Shown here: positions 30,262 to 42,273 of the stretch, in pieces | Numbering within the stretch: the stretch's first letter is position 1 | Layout: each line of letters opens with the position of its first letter | NCBI RefSeq assembly: GCF_963678635.1 | Contig: NC_087063.1 | Coordinates: forward strand, 35,066,540 to 35,130,539 | Direction of reading: 5' to 3' | DNA: 64,000 nucleotides | Origin: Symsagittifera roscoffensis | Taxonomy: Eukaryota > Xenacoelomorpha > Acoela > Convolutidae | The notes under the pieces: generated by a model | Seen by the model: only the letters and a program-made list of their open reading frames with translations | Database searches by the model: none | What the model was told of the DNA's origin: nothing | Translations under genes and position numbers: made by a program

Positions 30262-31460
30262 CAGCACGCACAAGCGCAGTTGCAGCAACGCACGGTCTCT
30301 TGAGAGGGGTGAGTGGACAGAGCGATCCGAAAGCAAACAACACTTCTCATGCCGAATCGAAAAATTCAGTCGGAGCATTCTCAATGAAAATTGAACCTCG
30401 AAGGGAGGAATTTAGCTCCAAGTACACGAATCCTACCTACATGCACAGGAAGAGTATTGCAATTGACGAGAGAATCGATTCGATCAAAGATTTGAAGTCG
30501 GGGCACACTTCCGAAGACAACGATTTCGGATTGCCGAGTAATCAAAACCGAAAGCAACGAGGACGTTCGGATACTCTGATCCCGCTTCCTTCATCTTTGG
30601 GCGATCAGACGTTACTATCAATGCATCACTTAACATCGAATCCACTGGAGAGTAGTCCAATCAAGAGGTTCCATAGCACTTCAGGCGTCCCGAAATCACG
30701 GAACCCCCTACTAGGCTCAGAACTTGACGACAACATTTTGAACATCTCTGATCGAAATGCCGAGAGTACGAATTTAGAACTGCCGAATGAGTTGCGGAAT
30801 AGTCTAAGCATGATGTGTATTGTTTCGGATGACGATGAAATGCGTTCGGTTTACGGATCAGAAGATGAGATTAATAACCTAGTTAGTGATTTTAGGCCCT
30901 TGGATATCTGCAGGACAAGTGGTAGTTCTTCCAAGAAAGTTCCGCTGCCGCACTACACGCCTAAACACAAAGACTTTTTTGAACAGACTTTGAAACGGAA
31001 AAGTTCATCGGAAAACTTCAAATCAACCCCACCAAAAACAGTGCTGCCTCAAAACTCATACGAAGCTGATATCAATACCTTTTTTACACCAGAACTTAAT
31101 ACCATTTCCAAAAACAGTAGCAATGAAGACAAGTCGCCTATTTTGGAGGTGCCCATCATTTTTGATCACGACAGTAGTTTAGCTAACGGGCAGGTTTGTT
31201 CAACAGCTAACAAAGGATCGACAAGACCAACTTTGCCAGGTTTTGTGAGCAAAGATGCACATCAGTCCAATTATCATCAACTGAATAAATCACCAAAGGC
31301 TTTTTACAACACGCATTCCAGTTTTGCTTCGGGTCGACAACACATTTCGATTCCGAGTAATAACTCGCTGAAACACTTGCTGGAAGAACCAGAGTATGAG
31401 TTCTCAATCGATCACGAAGACTTAAACTTGAGTAGGTCTGCAATAAACGATTTAATTTGA
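30262..31460 (+). CDS. Probable K+ channel cytoplasmic C-terminal tail (last coding exon)
   Basis: After the acceptor at 30261 the frame is open for about 399 codons to TGA at 31458-31460. It needs one base from the previous exon, which both the S6 exon and the microexon supply. The protein is Ser/Asn/Pro-rich and low in hydrophobic runs, with many Ser in basic or acidic context (possible kinase sites) and short ordered-looking stretches (KHKDFFEQTLKRK, LKHLLEEPEYEF). No enzyme domain is seen, which fits the divergent intracellular tail of Kv3-type channels. The base composition is less AT-rich than its surroundings. The link to the channel is by phase, strand and order and not by sequence identity; a separate gene is possible. 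Confidence 0.7.
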
Positions 31461-33740
31461 GTTTAATTATCAATTGAAATTAACATTTTTAATTTTAAGG
31501 AGTCTCGATTTAGTATAATCTTCGAAATCAGTGTCTAAGTATTTTGAATTAAAAAGATTGGCTTGCGAAATTCGGAACAAAAATTTTACCCCAAAAATGG
31601 GTCACTTTAATTTTTTCTAGTTAATCAAGAATTACCTTAGAACTACCGAGTTAATTGATTAGATATTAACATCAAAAGGAGCCTCTTACACAGCCCAACA
31701 AAGTTAAATGTAAAGCAACTTTTCTTCTCTTCGCTTTTTGTCTATTCTTAAACTGAATTAAGAAAAACTCGATTAAAGCTTCCAATGATGTTCGTTCTGT
31801 CCAGACAATTTCCCGCACCCAACGGAGGCTGTTTTTCTAGATAGAAATTTTAAGTAAATTATCTAGCCTAGTTTTCTCGTATTTTCCGTGCTGAAGTGAT
31901 CTATTTCTTTTTCAGTTTAGAAATAAACCCTTTCTGGAAAGAAACAACCAGAAATCAGTTCACTGATCAACCGCAACGAGATAAACATGCTTCGAGAATA
32001 TACAATAACAGTAGCAATACAATGAAAACTTACACTTGTTATAACACATCTTATTTTGATAAAACTAGGAATATTCATCAAGGCCTGTAACCTTTTGAAA
32101 AAAAGCAAACGTCTAGACAGCACAGCGTCAGGTGTTTGAACCCCACCAGGTACCCTTTTTCTAGCTAGAAATAGCCTAGATTAAGCTAATTTCTGATCAG
32201 AATTAGGACGAAAACTAAAGAATGTTAAGAAAATCCATGCTTTATTTAAACGTTTTAAAAAGAATTTATGAGCAAAAATTAGATAAGATAAAAAATATTT
32301 CAAGTTAGAAATAAAAAATTTCTCGAAACGGGTTGGCATGGCGACAATTCATCGCCCGCGACTATTCGCAGCACGCGACAACTCGTAGCAAGCGACAATT
32401 AGTAGCAGTACAAAATACAATCAGATCAAAAGGAATTAAATGAAAGGGTTAAATTAAAAAACAAAGAAACTAAAATTCAAAACTGAACGAGAGGCTCTCA
32501 TGTAGCTTAAGAAAATTATTGCTGCTACAACGTTTAGGTAGTTCAATTAATCTGGCTTGACATTTTTGTACTTTGCCACCTTGACGGCTTTTTCTCCGGC
32601 GACTATTCTTGCCAATGTATTTTCCGACAGACTTTGTTTTTTTTCAGGAATTGGATAAATTTGTGAATGCTGGCGTGAGCACTCCTAATCATCCTCTGGA
32701 TGGCCCCATCACAGTCTGGAAATTTTGTAACAGGCCAAAAAAGTTTTAACCCCCCCCCCCAAAAAAAACCATCAGTTTTTAAAAAAATTAGCCTCTTTGA
32801 GGGGTTATAACTTTTCCTCTGGGTGTGGTCGGTTTTTGCCCACAGAAACGCACGTCTTGCAGTCATGCTAATTAAGGGTTTCTACAACAAATTTTTTTTT
32901 ACATTTTTTGGTTTTTATTTCAAAACTGGAGCCAAATTGAAAACTTTGATCACTCGTTGGATTGTAATCCCCCCACAACCATCGCAAAACATTTTGTTAA
33001 AGTCGCATTGTTTTTTAATACCCCCAATTAGCAATTATTTGTGCTGCTAATTGTCGCTTGCTACGATTTTACGCTTGGTGCGAGTTTTCGCCTTGTAAAA
33101 AGGCAGCGAATAGTCGCTTGCGATCAGTCGTCGCTTGCGACAAATTGTCGCCTCACGGGATAACTTAAATCAGCATTATATAAGCTGCTCAATAAAAACT
33201 AAAAATTTTGTTCATTTTGACCTCTTATTTTTGGCTAATAAAATTTGAAAAAGGTGGTCAAAAACTTTTCATTAATACTATTTTCTCACTACTGCGTTCT
33301 TTTGTTTATTAAATTTGCATAAAATCAGGTACAACAAAAAACATCACATGATGTGAGTGATATATCAAAATGCCGCTCCTCAGAAACTGTTTGTTGATAA
33401 TTGAGAACACTGAAAATAGTTTTGGTCTTTAAAAACTCATTTTGAGTTTTTTTTAGAAAGCAAGAATCGGTCGGTGCCGCAATTACTTGCAGCAAGGCAG
33501 CAAAAGACACCAAGCATCTAAGAAACACGCTAAGAAAAAGGACATCCTATATGAATTGATTTTTAAAAATCTGAATCTTAAAACTCTTTTTCTTTTAAAG
33601 TTCGTTGAAAATTTTAGAAAACTGACAGGGATTCCATCTCACTAAATTGTAGCTTAGTTCCTATCGTTGCAAAAAGGAACATTGATGAAAATTTAGGAAT
33701 AGACAAAAAACAAAGAGAACAAAAATTGTTAGAACGTTAC
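31461..33740. repeat. Local duplication array, unit A (with fold-back insertion)
   Basis: Shares several blocks with units B (33750-35140) and C (35145-36700): the AATGGGTCA...TTAGTTAATCAAGAATT block at 31590 and 33800, TATAAGCTGCTCA at 33179, an exon-like block after TTTTTTAG near 33460, and a GTTGAAAATTTTAGAAAACTGA block at 33605 matched near 36590. It has no intact gene and includes the 3' flank of the K+ channel gene. Confidence 0.5.
32335..33160. mobile_element. Fold-back (inverted-repeat) element with GCGACAA subrepeats
   Basis: The left arm (32335-32408) carries repeated GCGACAATT / GCGACTATTCGC words and ends CGACAATTAGTAGCAG. The right arm (33045-33160) is its imperfect reverse complement, starting CTGCTAATTGTCGCTTGC and ending GTCGCCTCACGGG. 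The interior (about 640 bp) has no coding capacity. It fits a non-autonomous fold-back or MITE-like DNA transposon. No clean target duplication was found. Confidence 0.5.
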
Positions 33741-33749
33741 CCGAAATAA

Positions 33750-35140
33750 AATGAAGCTGTTATTTCGCAAAATTTGGAACCAAAGTTTTTTCCCAAAATG
33801 GGTCAGCTAATTTTTTTTAGTTAATCAAGAATTGCGTAAAAACTGCCAGGATGAAAAAATTGTTTAAAGTTTCTAATAATGTGCGTTCTGTCCAGATAAT
33901 TTAAATCAGCAATGTATAAGCTGCTCAGTTTAAAATAAGTTTCGTTCATTTTTGAACTCCTTTTATACACAATTTCAATTTTTTACTATCAAGCCTTGAA
34001 AAAGGTGGTAAAATATTTTTTATCAAAACTATTTTTCTTACTACTTTTGTCATTTTCTTGGCGTAAAATTAGCTACTAACAAAAAACATCAGATGAAGTC
34101 TAGTGATATGTCAAAATGCCGTTCTTTCAGAAATTGTTGATTGATAATTCAGAAAACTAAAAATATCTTCTGACCTTATCAAACTAAATTTAATCTTTTT
34201 TTTCAGAAATATTTCAGTCGGTACAGCCATTACTTGCAGCAAAAACGTCAAGTATGGAAAAAACACAAAGGCAAATGACAACCTGTAAGAATTGATTTTT
34301 TAAAAAAAATTTAAGAGTTAGATTTAAGATCACCGTTGGGACAAATGGCTTTCAATTTCGTCAAAAAAATGTGGTGGTACGAGTTATGGTTTATTGTGTG
34401 CTGCCTTTTATTGCGAATTGTCGTATTACGGATCATTAAGGTGGTGCCATTTCAAAGTCAAGGTAAAATTAAACTACTAAAAAACTAACTTAAACTTATT
34501 CATACGTCATAGCAGGGGTGGATCTAGGATTTTCTCAATGAGAGGGGTGCGGATTTGTAAAAAAATCGGTTCTTTTTTTTTGGTTTGTTGACGAAACTGT
34601 TTTTTAGCGCTCCCAAAGCATAAAAAAGACCTTGTTTTGGGTCGCAGGCGCATTTTTAAACCAACAGGCCAAAAAGCGGTTTGGGCACGTTTTGGGAAAT
34701 TTTGACCAAAAATTTGCGTTTTTTTAGCGCGTGCTTCAACCTTAAAAATTTTATATAACGGCGCCGCAGTTGATCTTAAAAACATTTTAAATCTTAAGGG
34801 TCCGTCACTCAAAATTGAATATCTCAAAATAAAACAAAGGAGGACTCATTTTGTGTTGGCTTGGGTTCGAATTCTTGAGTGGGAAGCTTCCGCCCCCACT
34901 AAGTCCGCTACTGCGTTATTGTATTAAGATCAGCTACTGCGTTATAGTAATAGAGCTATTCAATTTTGAAGGTTTAGCCATTCGCCACCTGCTCCCAGCC
35001 ACAAACATATGCAAATTTTTTTTAGCACGACTTTTTTTCTCATTTTTGAGAAATATTTTGATAATAAAACTGATTATAAAATTTTGTGCTAGTTGTACAT
35101 CAACTGGTTATTCTTATTGATTGAAGCTATGGAAAACTCC
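33750..35140. repeat. Local duplication array, unit B
   Basis: Parallel to unit C over most of its length: CAATGTATAAGCTGCTCAGTTTA, then TTCAG and a short exon-like block (CAGTCGGTAC...), then a copy of the dispersed repeat (34512-34915), then TTTTGTGCTAGTTGTACATC. The dispersed repeat therefore predates the duplication. No gene. Confidence 0.55.
34512..34915 (+). repeat. Dispersed repeat, copy 1
   Basis: About 400 bp starting GCAGGGGTGGATCTAGGATT, with a GC-rich core (GCGCGTGCTT, GGCGCCGC), the conserved step GGGTCCGTCA, then a Pol III B-box-like GGGTTCGAATTC near the end. Related copies are at 35792, 35945, 37302 and 62985. Probably a SINE-like family; no coding capacity. Confidence 0.6.
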
Positions 35141-35791
35141 CAACATGAGAAAAACGCGTTTAAAGTTTCTAATAATGTACGTTCTGGCCAGATAATTCAA
35201 ATTAGCAATGTATAAGCTGCTCAGTTTACCCTAATAGTTTCGTTCATTTTTGACCTGCTATTATTTCAGAGTTCATTTTTTTTACTAACAAGCCTCGAAA
35301 AAAGTGTTAAAATACGTAATAATAAAACTATTTTAATTACTACTGTGTTTTTTTTGTTTTTTTTTCTTGGTTTGAGTGATATGTCATAATGCAGTTCTTT
35401 CAGATAAAGATGATTGAAAACTCAGAAAACTAATAATATCTTCTGACCTTATAAAACTTGCATTTTTATTATCAGAAAGTTAAATCAGTCGGTACCGCCA
35501 TTATGCAGCAAAAACATCAAGTATGGAAAAAACACTTACGAAAAGGACAGCCTACAAAACTTGAAAACCTTTTAAATTTAAGAGTTAGATTTAAGCTGGC
35601 TGGTGTAAAAAATTGCCTTTATTCTCCATTAAAAAAAATTAATCTCCGAGGCTTAATGGCGAGTTTTCTTTTAATGGGTGCAGTTTTTTACTGCGAGTTT
35701 TTGTAATACGGATCAGGAGGTGGTGTCATTTCAGAGTCAAGGTCAATCTAAACTTATAAAAATATTAACTAATACTTCATCATGCGTCATA

Positions 35792-35890
35792 GCAGGGGTG
35801 GATCTAAAAAATTTTCGACGGGGCGGGTGTGTCAAAAAATTAGGATACTTTTTGACTTTTTTTCTGTCGACAAAACTTTTTTTAGCGCTA
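35792..35890 (+). repeat. Dispersed repeat, copy 2 (5' fragment)
   Basis: First 100 bp of the family only (GCAGGGGTGGATCTAAAAAA ... TTTAGCGCTACCA). The break coincides with the small tandem duplication. Confidence 0.55.
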
Positions 35891-35944
35891 CCAGTGTCAA
35901 TCTAACTTATAAAAAGATTAACTAATACTTCATCATGCGTCATA

Positions 35945-36350
35945 GCAGAGGTGGATCTAAAATTTTTCGACGGGTGGCGGGTGTGTCAAAAAATTAAGAC
36001 ATTTTTTGACTTTTTTTCGGCCGACAAAAATTTTTTTAGCGCTACCAAAGTATATAAAAAGACCTCGTTTTGCTCAAATTTTTGGGCTACAGGCTTTTTT
36101 GAAACAACAGGGTGTTTTTGGGCGCTTTTCGAAAAAGTTTAAGAAAAAGTTTGTTTTTTTGAGCGTGGTTACCCCTTGAAAATAGTATAAGTTGGCGCAA
36201 AAGACGTCTCTAGAAAAGTATAAAAATTTTGGGGTCCGTCAGCCAAAAATCGATATCTCAAAATAGTACAAAGGGGAATCACTTTAAGTCGGCAGGGGGT
36301 CGAATTCCTGGTTGCGAAGCGTCCGCTTCTCCATTAAGACCGCCGCTATG
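35945..36350 (+). repeat. Dispersed repeat, copy 3
   Basis: Full-length copy: GCAGAGGTGGATCT start, GGGGTCCGTCAGCC step, and GGGGTCGAATTCC in place of the B-box-like word. Confidence 0.6.
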
Positions 36351-36699
36351 TCATAGTAAAAAGATCTTAGAGCTGAGATTTAGGCAACCTCTCACCTCCC
36401 CCCACCTACACACATAGACATACACACACATACAATTTTCTTTTCAAAAGTTAGCACAAATTCTTTTTCTCATTTTTGAAATTTGTTTCGAGAATACAAT
36501 TGATTTGAAGATTTTGTGCTAGATGTACACTAACTGGATATTCTTTTTAGTTAGAATTTTGGTAAAAATAAACTCTTTCCCTTTTGAAGTTTGTTGAATT
36601 TTTTAGAAGACCGATAATGCTCCAGTTTCTATAAATTGCAAGTAGCACGAGTTCCTTTCGTAGCAAAAAGAATGTTGATGAAAATTAACATTCTTGATT

Positions 36700-37300
36700 T
36701 TTTCAAAATATGTTTTGATATGATATGCTTCAAAACTCCAAGATCATAATTTAAACAATTTTTTTCAGGTGAATTCAGTTTTTTGAGGCAAGGTGAATTT
36801 CTCGGCCCCTCTAAATGGCGACATACTTGAATTTGTATTTTTTGGTATCTATTCTGACATTCAGATAAATGTAATGCCTCTTTTAGGAAATGTGGTCCTG
36901 AAATAATTTTTCACCGTAGAATTTTGTGGAAAAAAAAATCAAAGTTTTGATCAAAAAAAGTAATGCAGTTAAAATCGGTCGGATTGCCGCTCAGAACAAT
37001 TGAATTTTGTTGCGTTTTTCTATTTTGAACTCTGAACAAAACGAGTTTTTTTTTGTTTTTCTTAAGCGAACCATTAAGAAATTAAAAAGCCTATTATGCC
37101 AGATTAAAATTAGAAAACACTAAAACAAAGGCTTAAAAATTTCCTGAAGAGCTCAGAAAAATTCCAATTATTCTGAATTACTCATTCATTCTTCTCCGCT
37201 CAATCATTTTCTTCAGATCTAGTTTTAAGACTAATTCGAATTTACCATTTGACGGATTTTTTGGTTCCAACTTGCATTTTTTCCTACCATTGTCACCCTG
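36700..37300. other. Intergenic, nothing recognised
   Basis: AT-rich sequence with no ORF, repeat or RNA that I can name. Confidence 0.5.
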
Positions 37301-37301
37301 T

Positions 37302-37640
37302 TGCGGGGGACGTTTCTTCCCTTCAGGGATTCGACCCCTGCCGACCCAAAGGTTCCCCCCTTTGTACTATTTTGATATATCCAGTTTGGGTGACGGACCC
37401 TAAAATTTTTCTAGAGGCGCCTTTGGCGCCAACATATATTAAGTTTGAGGGTCGAGCGCGCGCCAAAAAAAACGCGATTTTTGGTCACGTTTTTCCAAAA
37501 AGTGCCTCAAAACGAATTTTTTGGCATGTTTTTTTTCTTCAAGATTTTGCTTGCGGCAAAGAAAAGTTAGCCAAAACAGGTTTTTATAGTGCTTTGGGAG
37601 AGACAAAATTCTTGAAAATTTTTTGGAAATCCGCTATTTG
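37302..37640 (-). repeat. Dispersed repeat, copy 4 (reverse)
   Basis: Reverse-orientation copy. GTGACGGACCCTAAAATTTT is the complement of the GGGTCCGTCA step, and GATTCGACCCCTGCCGACCC contains the reversed B-box-like word. The open frame across it (37249-37641) is not a gene. Confidence 0.6.
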
Positions 37641-38610
37641 ATCAATTTTTAAAAATCAAATTTCGAAAATGAATTAGTGCTGTTCCATCAGATGAAAATC
37701 GACAAAAAAAATTGATTCAATTTTTATACCGTGTGAAATTTAGAAAAGGATTTTAAGTTCATTTTAAAAATTGTTTTACAAGTCATCACTTTTAGCGGGA
37801 CTTAATAATTGCCAAATTTTTGCAAAAACGAAGTTTTTAAAGCAAAATTTCTTTTGAATCGAACCGTTGTGGTTTGCTGCATATATATTTTATTAAATGA
37901 AAACTCTGAAGAGCAACTAAATCATTCACCCTGAGACTGCCAGTCTCTTTGTTTCACTAGTGAGAATGAAGGCATAAGGAAAACGAATTTCGATCCAAAT
38001 TTTTAAAGACCTCAGCGGGTTTAGTTTTAAACATTATTCCCAAAGATGATAGATTAGAAGTTTGGATAGTCTGCATCTCAATTCTTTTGCTAGTTTTTGA
38101 TATATCCATGCTTGGCTGTCTAAATAAAAATTTTCTGAAACCATTTTTGGCTCCAGTGTTCATCAATTATGTGAAAAAACAACAAGAATGCTTCGGGCGG
38201 GGTTAAATAATTCAACAAAAAGTATGACAGAAAACAACAGCCTATACTCTTCAAAAATCATCAGAGCACCCCGTTGGTGGCTGTTCATGTTATGCAGTTA
38301 AAAAGATGAAGTTTTACAATTGCACAGTCAGAATGTTATCAAGACAACTTTCTCGCTCAAGTTTTGCAAAGTTTTTCGAAACATTTTTAAAAATTTGTTT
38401 AAAAAGTTTGAAGCTGACAGTTTTTAGCTTAGTTAACTTTGACACTTTTTTGTTTTAATTGAGACAATACGAGCAAGAACCTTTTGGAAACCCACGATAA
38501 AAAATTGGCTCTGGGTGGCTAAAGAAATTGTTGATGACAATTTTAGGGAAAGTTGCAACGGTCCAAGAAAAAACGGAACTTTCATATATTTTGCTAGAAT
38601 ACAATTTGAA
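37641..38610. other. Intergenic, nothing recognised
   Basis: AT-rich; short ORFs without domains. Confidence 0.5.
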
Positions 38611-38615
38611 AATTA

Positions 38616-41190
38616 TCAAAATAAAAACTCCAGCAAGGGAATCAAGAAAGTCCAAATGTTTGCGAATGTGCTCTGCTTCTGATCATTTAAAACTGCTTTC
38701 GAGTGAATCCATACTTTCGAGTGAATCCAAATAATCCTCCATGTTATCCCTAGCTGTTTGCTGAAGTGTGAGGTTCGGAAACGTCGGGGAGTCCCTGGCA
38801 GCGAAATTATGACGGATATACTGAAGAACTTACACATGCGCGCCACCATGTGTGTCATCCTCGCGCCACAAAAACGCAAAGACGGTTGATCACAGGGGGG
38901 TACTTCAGCCTGAAGAAACATACCCTCGAGGTACGCGGAGACGGCAAACTGATGTTGGCGGAAGCGGATTAACATATGTACCAAACTTTGCAATAAATCA
39001 GGCCCAACGAGCAAAGATTTGTTTGGAGATTGGCCGTGAAATTTCGACGCACCATTTAAAACCCAACGAATTGTATTGGGTTTGCTTGGGTTGAGGACAG
39101 CTTGGAGGGGTAAATACCATTCGCGGGTGGAACGGAGACGCGGAGCTGCGGATCGTGCCGTCTAACCGGTATGACATAACTTTTCTCGAGGTCCTCTTTT
39201 ATTGTCTCATTATACTTACTCTTCAAAACACTATCCTTGTCGAGCCGTTTTTCAAGCGTCCTGATATGAGCCTGCGCTGAGTAGTAATTTTTGGGTAAAG
39301 AACTGCTATCATAGGCCCATAATTTTGCTACTCGGTATGTTGTTGATTCAAGAAGGTTGTGCGCTCGCTGATCGGCTGCTAAACGAGCAGCAGCTTGCTT
39401 GTATATTCTATAGCTTTCTAACTCATACCACGCTTCAACCTGACTAGCAAATTCCACGTCTTCAGCATTGCACTTGAAATAAGCTGATAACAACCCAGAC
39501 GATGAGGGGAGTGGGCCACTCAAAAGCCATCCTTCTGGCAGACGAACAGCCGATTAAGTTTTCCTATATGCTTCATGAAAATAACCAAGCGGACTTATGT
39601 GGTGGTAAAAGTCCTGATCAAAAACCATTTCGATGTCCGAATAATCATGCCTAACTGGCTTTTTTTAGTTCCAGGTATGGATACTTTTTTGAAGGGCCGG
39701 AACAACAACCTTTTGAGGCCCAACATTATTTTGATCCGAAACATAAGCGGTTACATTGAAGTTATAATCGTAACTTATGTCAGCGTATAGTGAGCCTTCG
39801 ATTAACTCCGTCGAAATCAAATACGTTGATTTAGAACTATTTAGCGTCAAATCAATTTTTTCTCTGACATGTTCAGACGGCGGGCGAAGCTTGCGGAAAG
39901 CCACGAATGATTGCTCGCGGAATCACACAAAACGAGAGCGTTGTTGGTTTTTGACATTGATGAAACACTTAATTCATTAACCTGGAGAGACCTTTAATGA
40001 CCTGTACCGATGCGGAACAAGACGACGATGATTTTTTTGCCGGTTTTTTTCCAGTAGAAGATTTGTTTTCTTTTTTTTCCGAGCGGGAAATGCGGTCAGC
40101 ACCATGCAAGAAGACATTGTGCGTACTTTCGCACTCAAGTTTAGCGCATTTCCTAGCTTTCGGGCAACTAAGCAAACATGTGATCTCAGCTGAAAAATTA
40201 AACCCCTTGAGAAGGGTTATTTTCCTTGAAAATCTTCAAACCCCATAACGGATCTGTATCAGCGCACTGCGGGAAGGGAGAAAATTCAACATTGTTCGGC
40301 GTAGTGCTGGATGCAAATACTCGGATAGTAGCTTTTGTCTTAATGGGTTCCTCGATTTTTGCTTTACCAGGAAAAGCTTTTCAACGCTCATGCATTTTGG
40401 CCTTTTTTTCCAATCACTCGTTAAAATCAAGCAATAACAATTGCGCTTGATAGTGAAGAACGATCAAGACTTTTTCATGTTCGGAGGCGATTTACATAAA
40501 GCTTGGTTCAAGATGGCGCCCTTTCAGACCGTCCTCATATGACAACGATCGAAAAACATGAACAAGACTTGATGTAACACAAACAAAATTTAATAATGCC
40601 TCCTGAATTGAGCTTTTTCACTGGTTGAACGCTGTTAAATTTTTCGAGGCTGGCGCTCACGATGATTTGAGGTTGCCCAAGTTTTTGTTCAAAGACCCTG
40701 GGCATTTGAACTAAATACGTAAAGTCTGCTATTGGCAAATTAGCCTTCACAGTTACCAGTGTTTTAAGGTACGTCAGCCTGACGTCATCCGATAGAGTTG
40801 ATTGCGACTCAGTCGCACTCCGAAACAGACCTACATATTTATGCCATTCCAACGGATTACCATCATACTAGGAAAGTTCCTATTCGGGTAATGGAACCTT
40901 CCTGTTCGATGCCAAGACTTCGGCTAAGTCCCGAACGGATATCGATTGGGATTGCGGATTGACATATTTCGGGACAGGTTGGAATACGCACGATGCCGCT
41001 GGATGCGAAAAATATTGCTGAGGAAAGGACGAGCAAGGAATATGCGACGCAATTGGTGGTTGCAAGGGTGCTCGCTCGTGTGGCGGAGTGAAAAAATGAA
41101 TTTTGCTCTACCGCTACCGTAGGGGAACGTTACGGTCTTTGGAGGGGTAACAGGTATTACTGCCTCAAATACAAGAAATGACTCAATCAA
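38616..41190 (-). pseudogene. Decayed BEL/Pao LTR retrotransposon, gag to RT, truncated
   Basis: Read on the minus strand from 41190 downward: a Gag of DUF1759 type (SVRDLAEVLASNRKVPLPE, two in-frame stops, then YDGNPLEWHKYVGLFRSA and LSDDVRLTYLKTLVTV), a Cys/His segment (LSCPKARKCAKLEC ... HNVFLHGADR), a protease-linker region (39665-39904), the pre-RT region (39056-39523: RLDKDSVLKSKYNETIKEDL), then the RT start KFHG ... LLVGPDLLQSL, RFRQHQFAVSAYLEGMF (the usual Asp of this box is Tyr) and, after a frameshift, FAARDSPTFPNLTLQQTARDN. It stops near 38690 before the YxDD box. RNase H, integrase and LTRs are absent. A dead, truncated copy. Confidence 0.9.
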
Positions 41191-42203
41191 AGCTAGTGGT
41201 TACAAACTGCGGGATTCGGTGTTGCAGTTGCAGGAAACCACGATGCGAAGATCGGATTATAGAACTGACTAAAGTAGGTGGGATGACCTACAGAATGTAC
41301 TGCCGAAACAACTGCAATATGAGGAGGTAATTAACTTACAAAAGTAATGGAACTTTTTCAAAATTAGCTGACCTTGTTGAGCATTCACCTACTGATTTGC
41401 ATCTGAAAACCGGTGTGGTTGAGTTATGCTCTGATTTAAGTTCGCCGACCTTTTGCTGAGTTTTAGTGCCTGCAGCAATCTGCGTAAGAGGCTAAAGATT
41501 AATTGGCAGGCCTTCAGCTCCATGTTGCGATGTTGATGAGAAACCACCTAATCGGGCGTTACATGTCGCCGTTTGCTGGGGGGATGGGGGCGGTTGGTCC
41601 ACAACACCCGCCAACTGCCTTCTCCAAATTGGCCGGAATATCTCTCTGTGGTCACCAACTACTTGCCAGTTTCACTTACTGCTCCGTCAACCAGACTCGC
41701 CTCCTGCCAGACTCGCCAACTGCTCGTCAACTGCTCAGCCAACCAGACTCGCCTCCTGCCAGACTCACCAACTGCTCGCCAACTACTTGCTCTCTCTTCG
41801 CTCGCCAATTCCCGGGTCACCGCACAAAAATGTGCTCTGGTTCTGGTCGTTTAAAATTGCTGTCGGGCAAAAAAATTTATTGAATCAGAATTATTAATTT
41901 TAATCGGCACAAATTTAACTTTAAGTAATGAAACGGTTTTTTCAGCATATAACATTTGGACCAATAAAATTTATTCTGTCACAAAGCACCAAAATTTTAG
42001 CGTGTTAGTGCGTTCACACTTTGGCCAAACACGGTTATGACAGCCAAAAACCTGTCAATCAAGGTCGGTGAAGGCCGTTTTTGAACTGGTTTAAAAAGCT
42101 TAATAAAACACAAAAAGGTTTTCTTGGGGGGTTCGAGCCCGGTTACTGAGCGTGAATTTATGTCCCGTCAAGATTGGCGCATCCTTGAGTTTTAGAAAGA
42201 AAA
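41191..42203. other. Intergenic with a short minisatellite
   Basis: At 41690-41790 a unit of about 54 bp containing CCAGACTCGCCTCCTGCCAG is repeated twice with smaller echoes, which explains the ORFs there. Otherwise nothing recognised. Confidence 0.5.
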
Positions 42204-42273
42204 TGACCTAGGTGGGATTCGAACCTATGCCGAAGCCGCCAGTCGCAAAGTGTATGCGCTAGGCTACTGTCCT
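42204..42273 (-). ncRNA. tRNA-like sequence (tRNA relic or SINE head)
   Basis: On the minus strand an A-box-like TAGCCTAGCGC (complement of 42256-42266) is followed about 40 nt later by a perfect B box GGTTCGAATCC (complement of 42214-42224). The T-stem pairs only 3 of 5 positions and the acceptor arms do not pair, so it is not a working tRNA. More likely a tRNA-derived SINE head or a decayed tRNA gene. Confidence 0.45.

Larger units (their letters stand above)
35145..36700. repeat. Local duplication array, unit C
   Basis: Third unit of the array. It includes the exon-like block near 35475 (two bases shorter than in unit B, so no shared frame), a tandem duplication of about 150 bp (35741-35895 versus 35896-36050), two dispersed-repeat copies and the TTTTGTGCTAGATGTACACTA tail. 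Confidence 0.55.

Noticed and set aside
37249..37641. 130-aa ORF
   Set aside because: It is the dispersed repeat in reverse orientation; the copy at 62985 gives a similar spurious ORF.
41503..41883. 126-aa and 93-aa ORFs
   Set aside because: They read a short minisatellite (CCAGACTCGCC units) in two frames.
42204..42273. Functional tRNA gene
   Set aside because: Acceptor arms do not pair and the T-stem has two mismatches.
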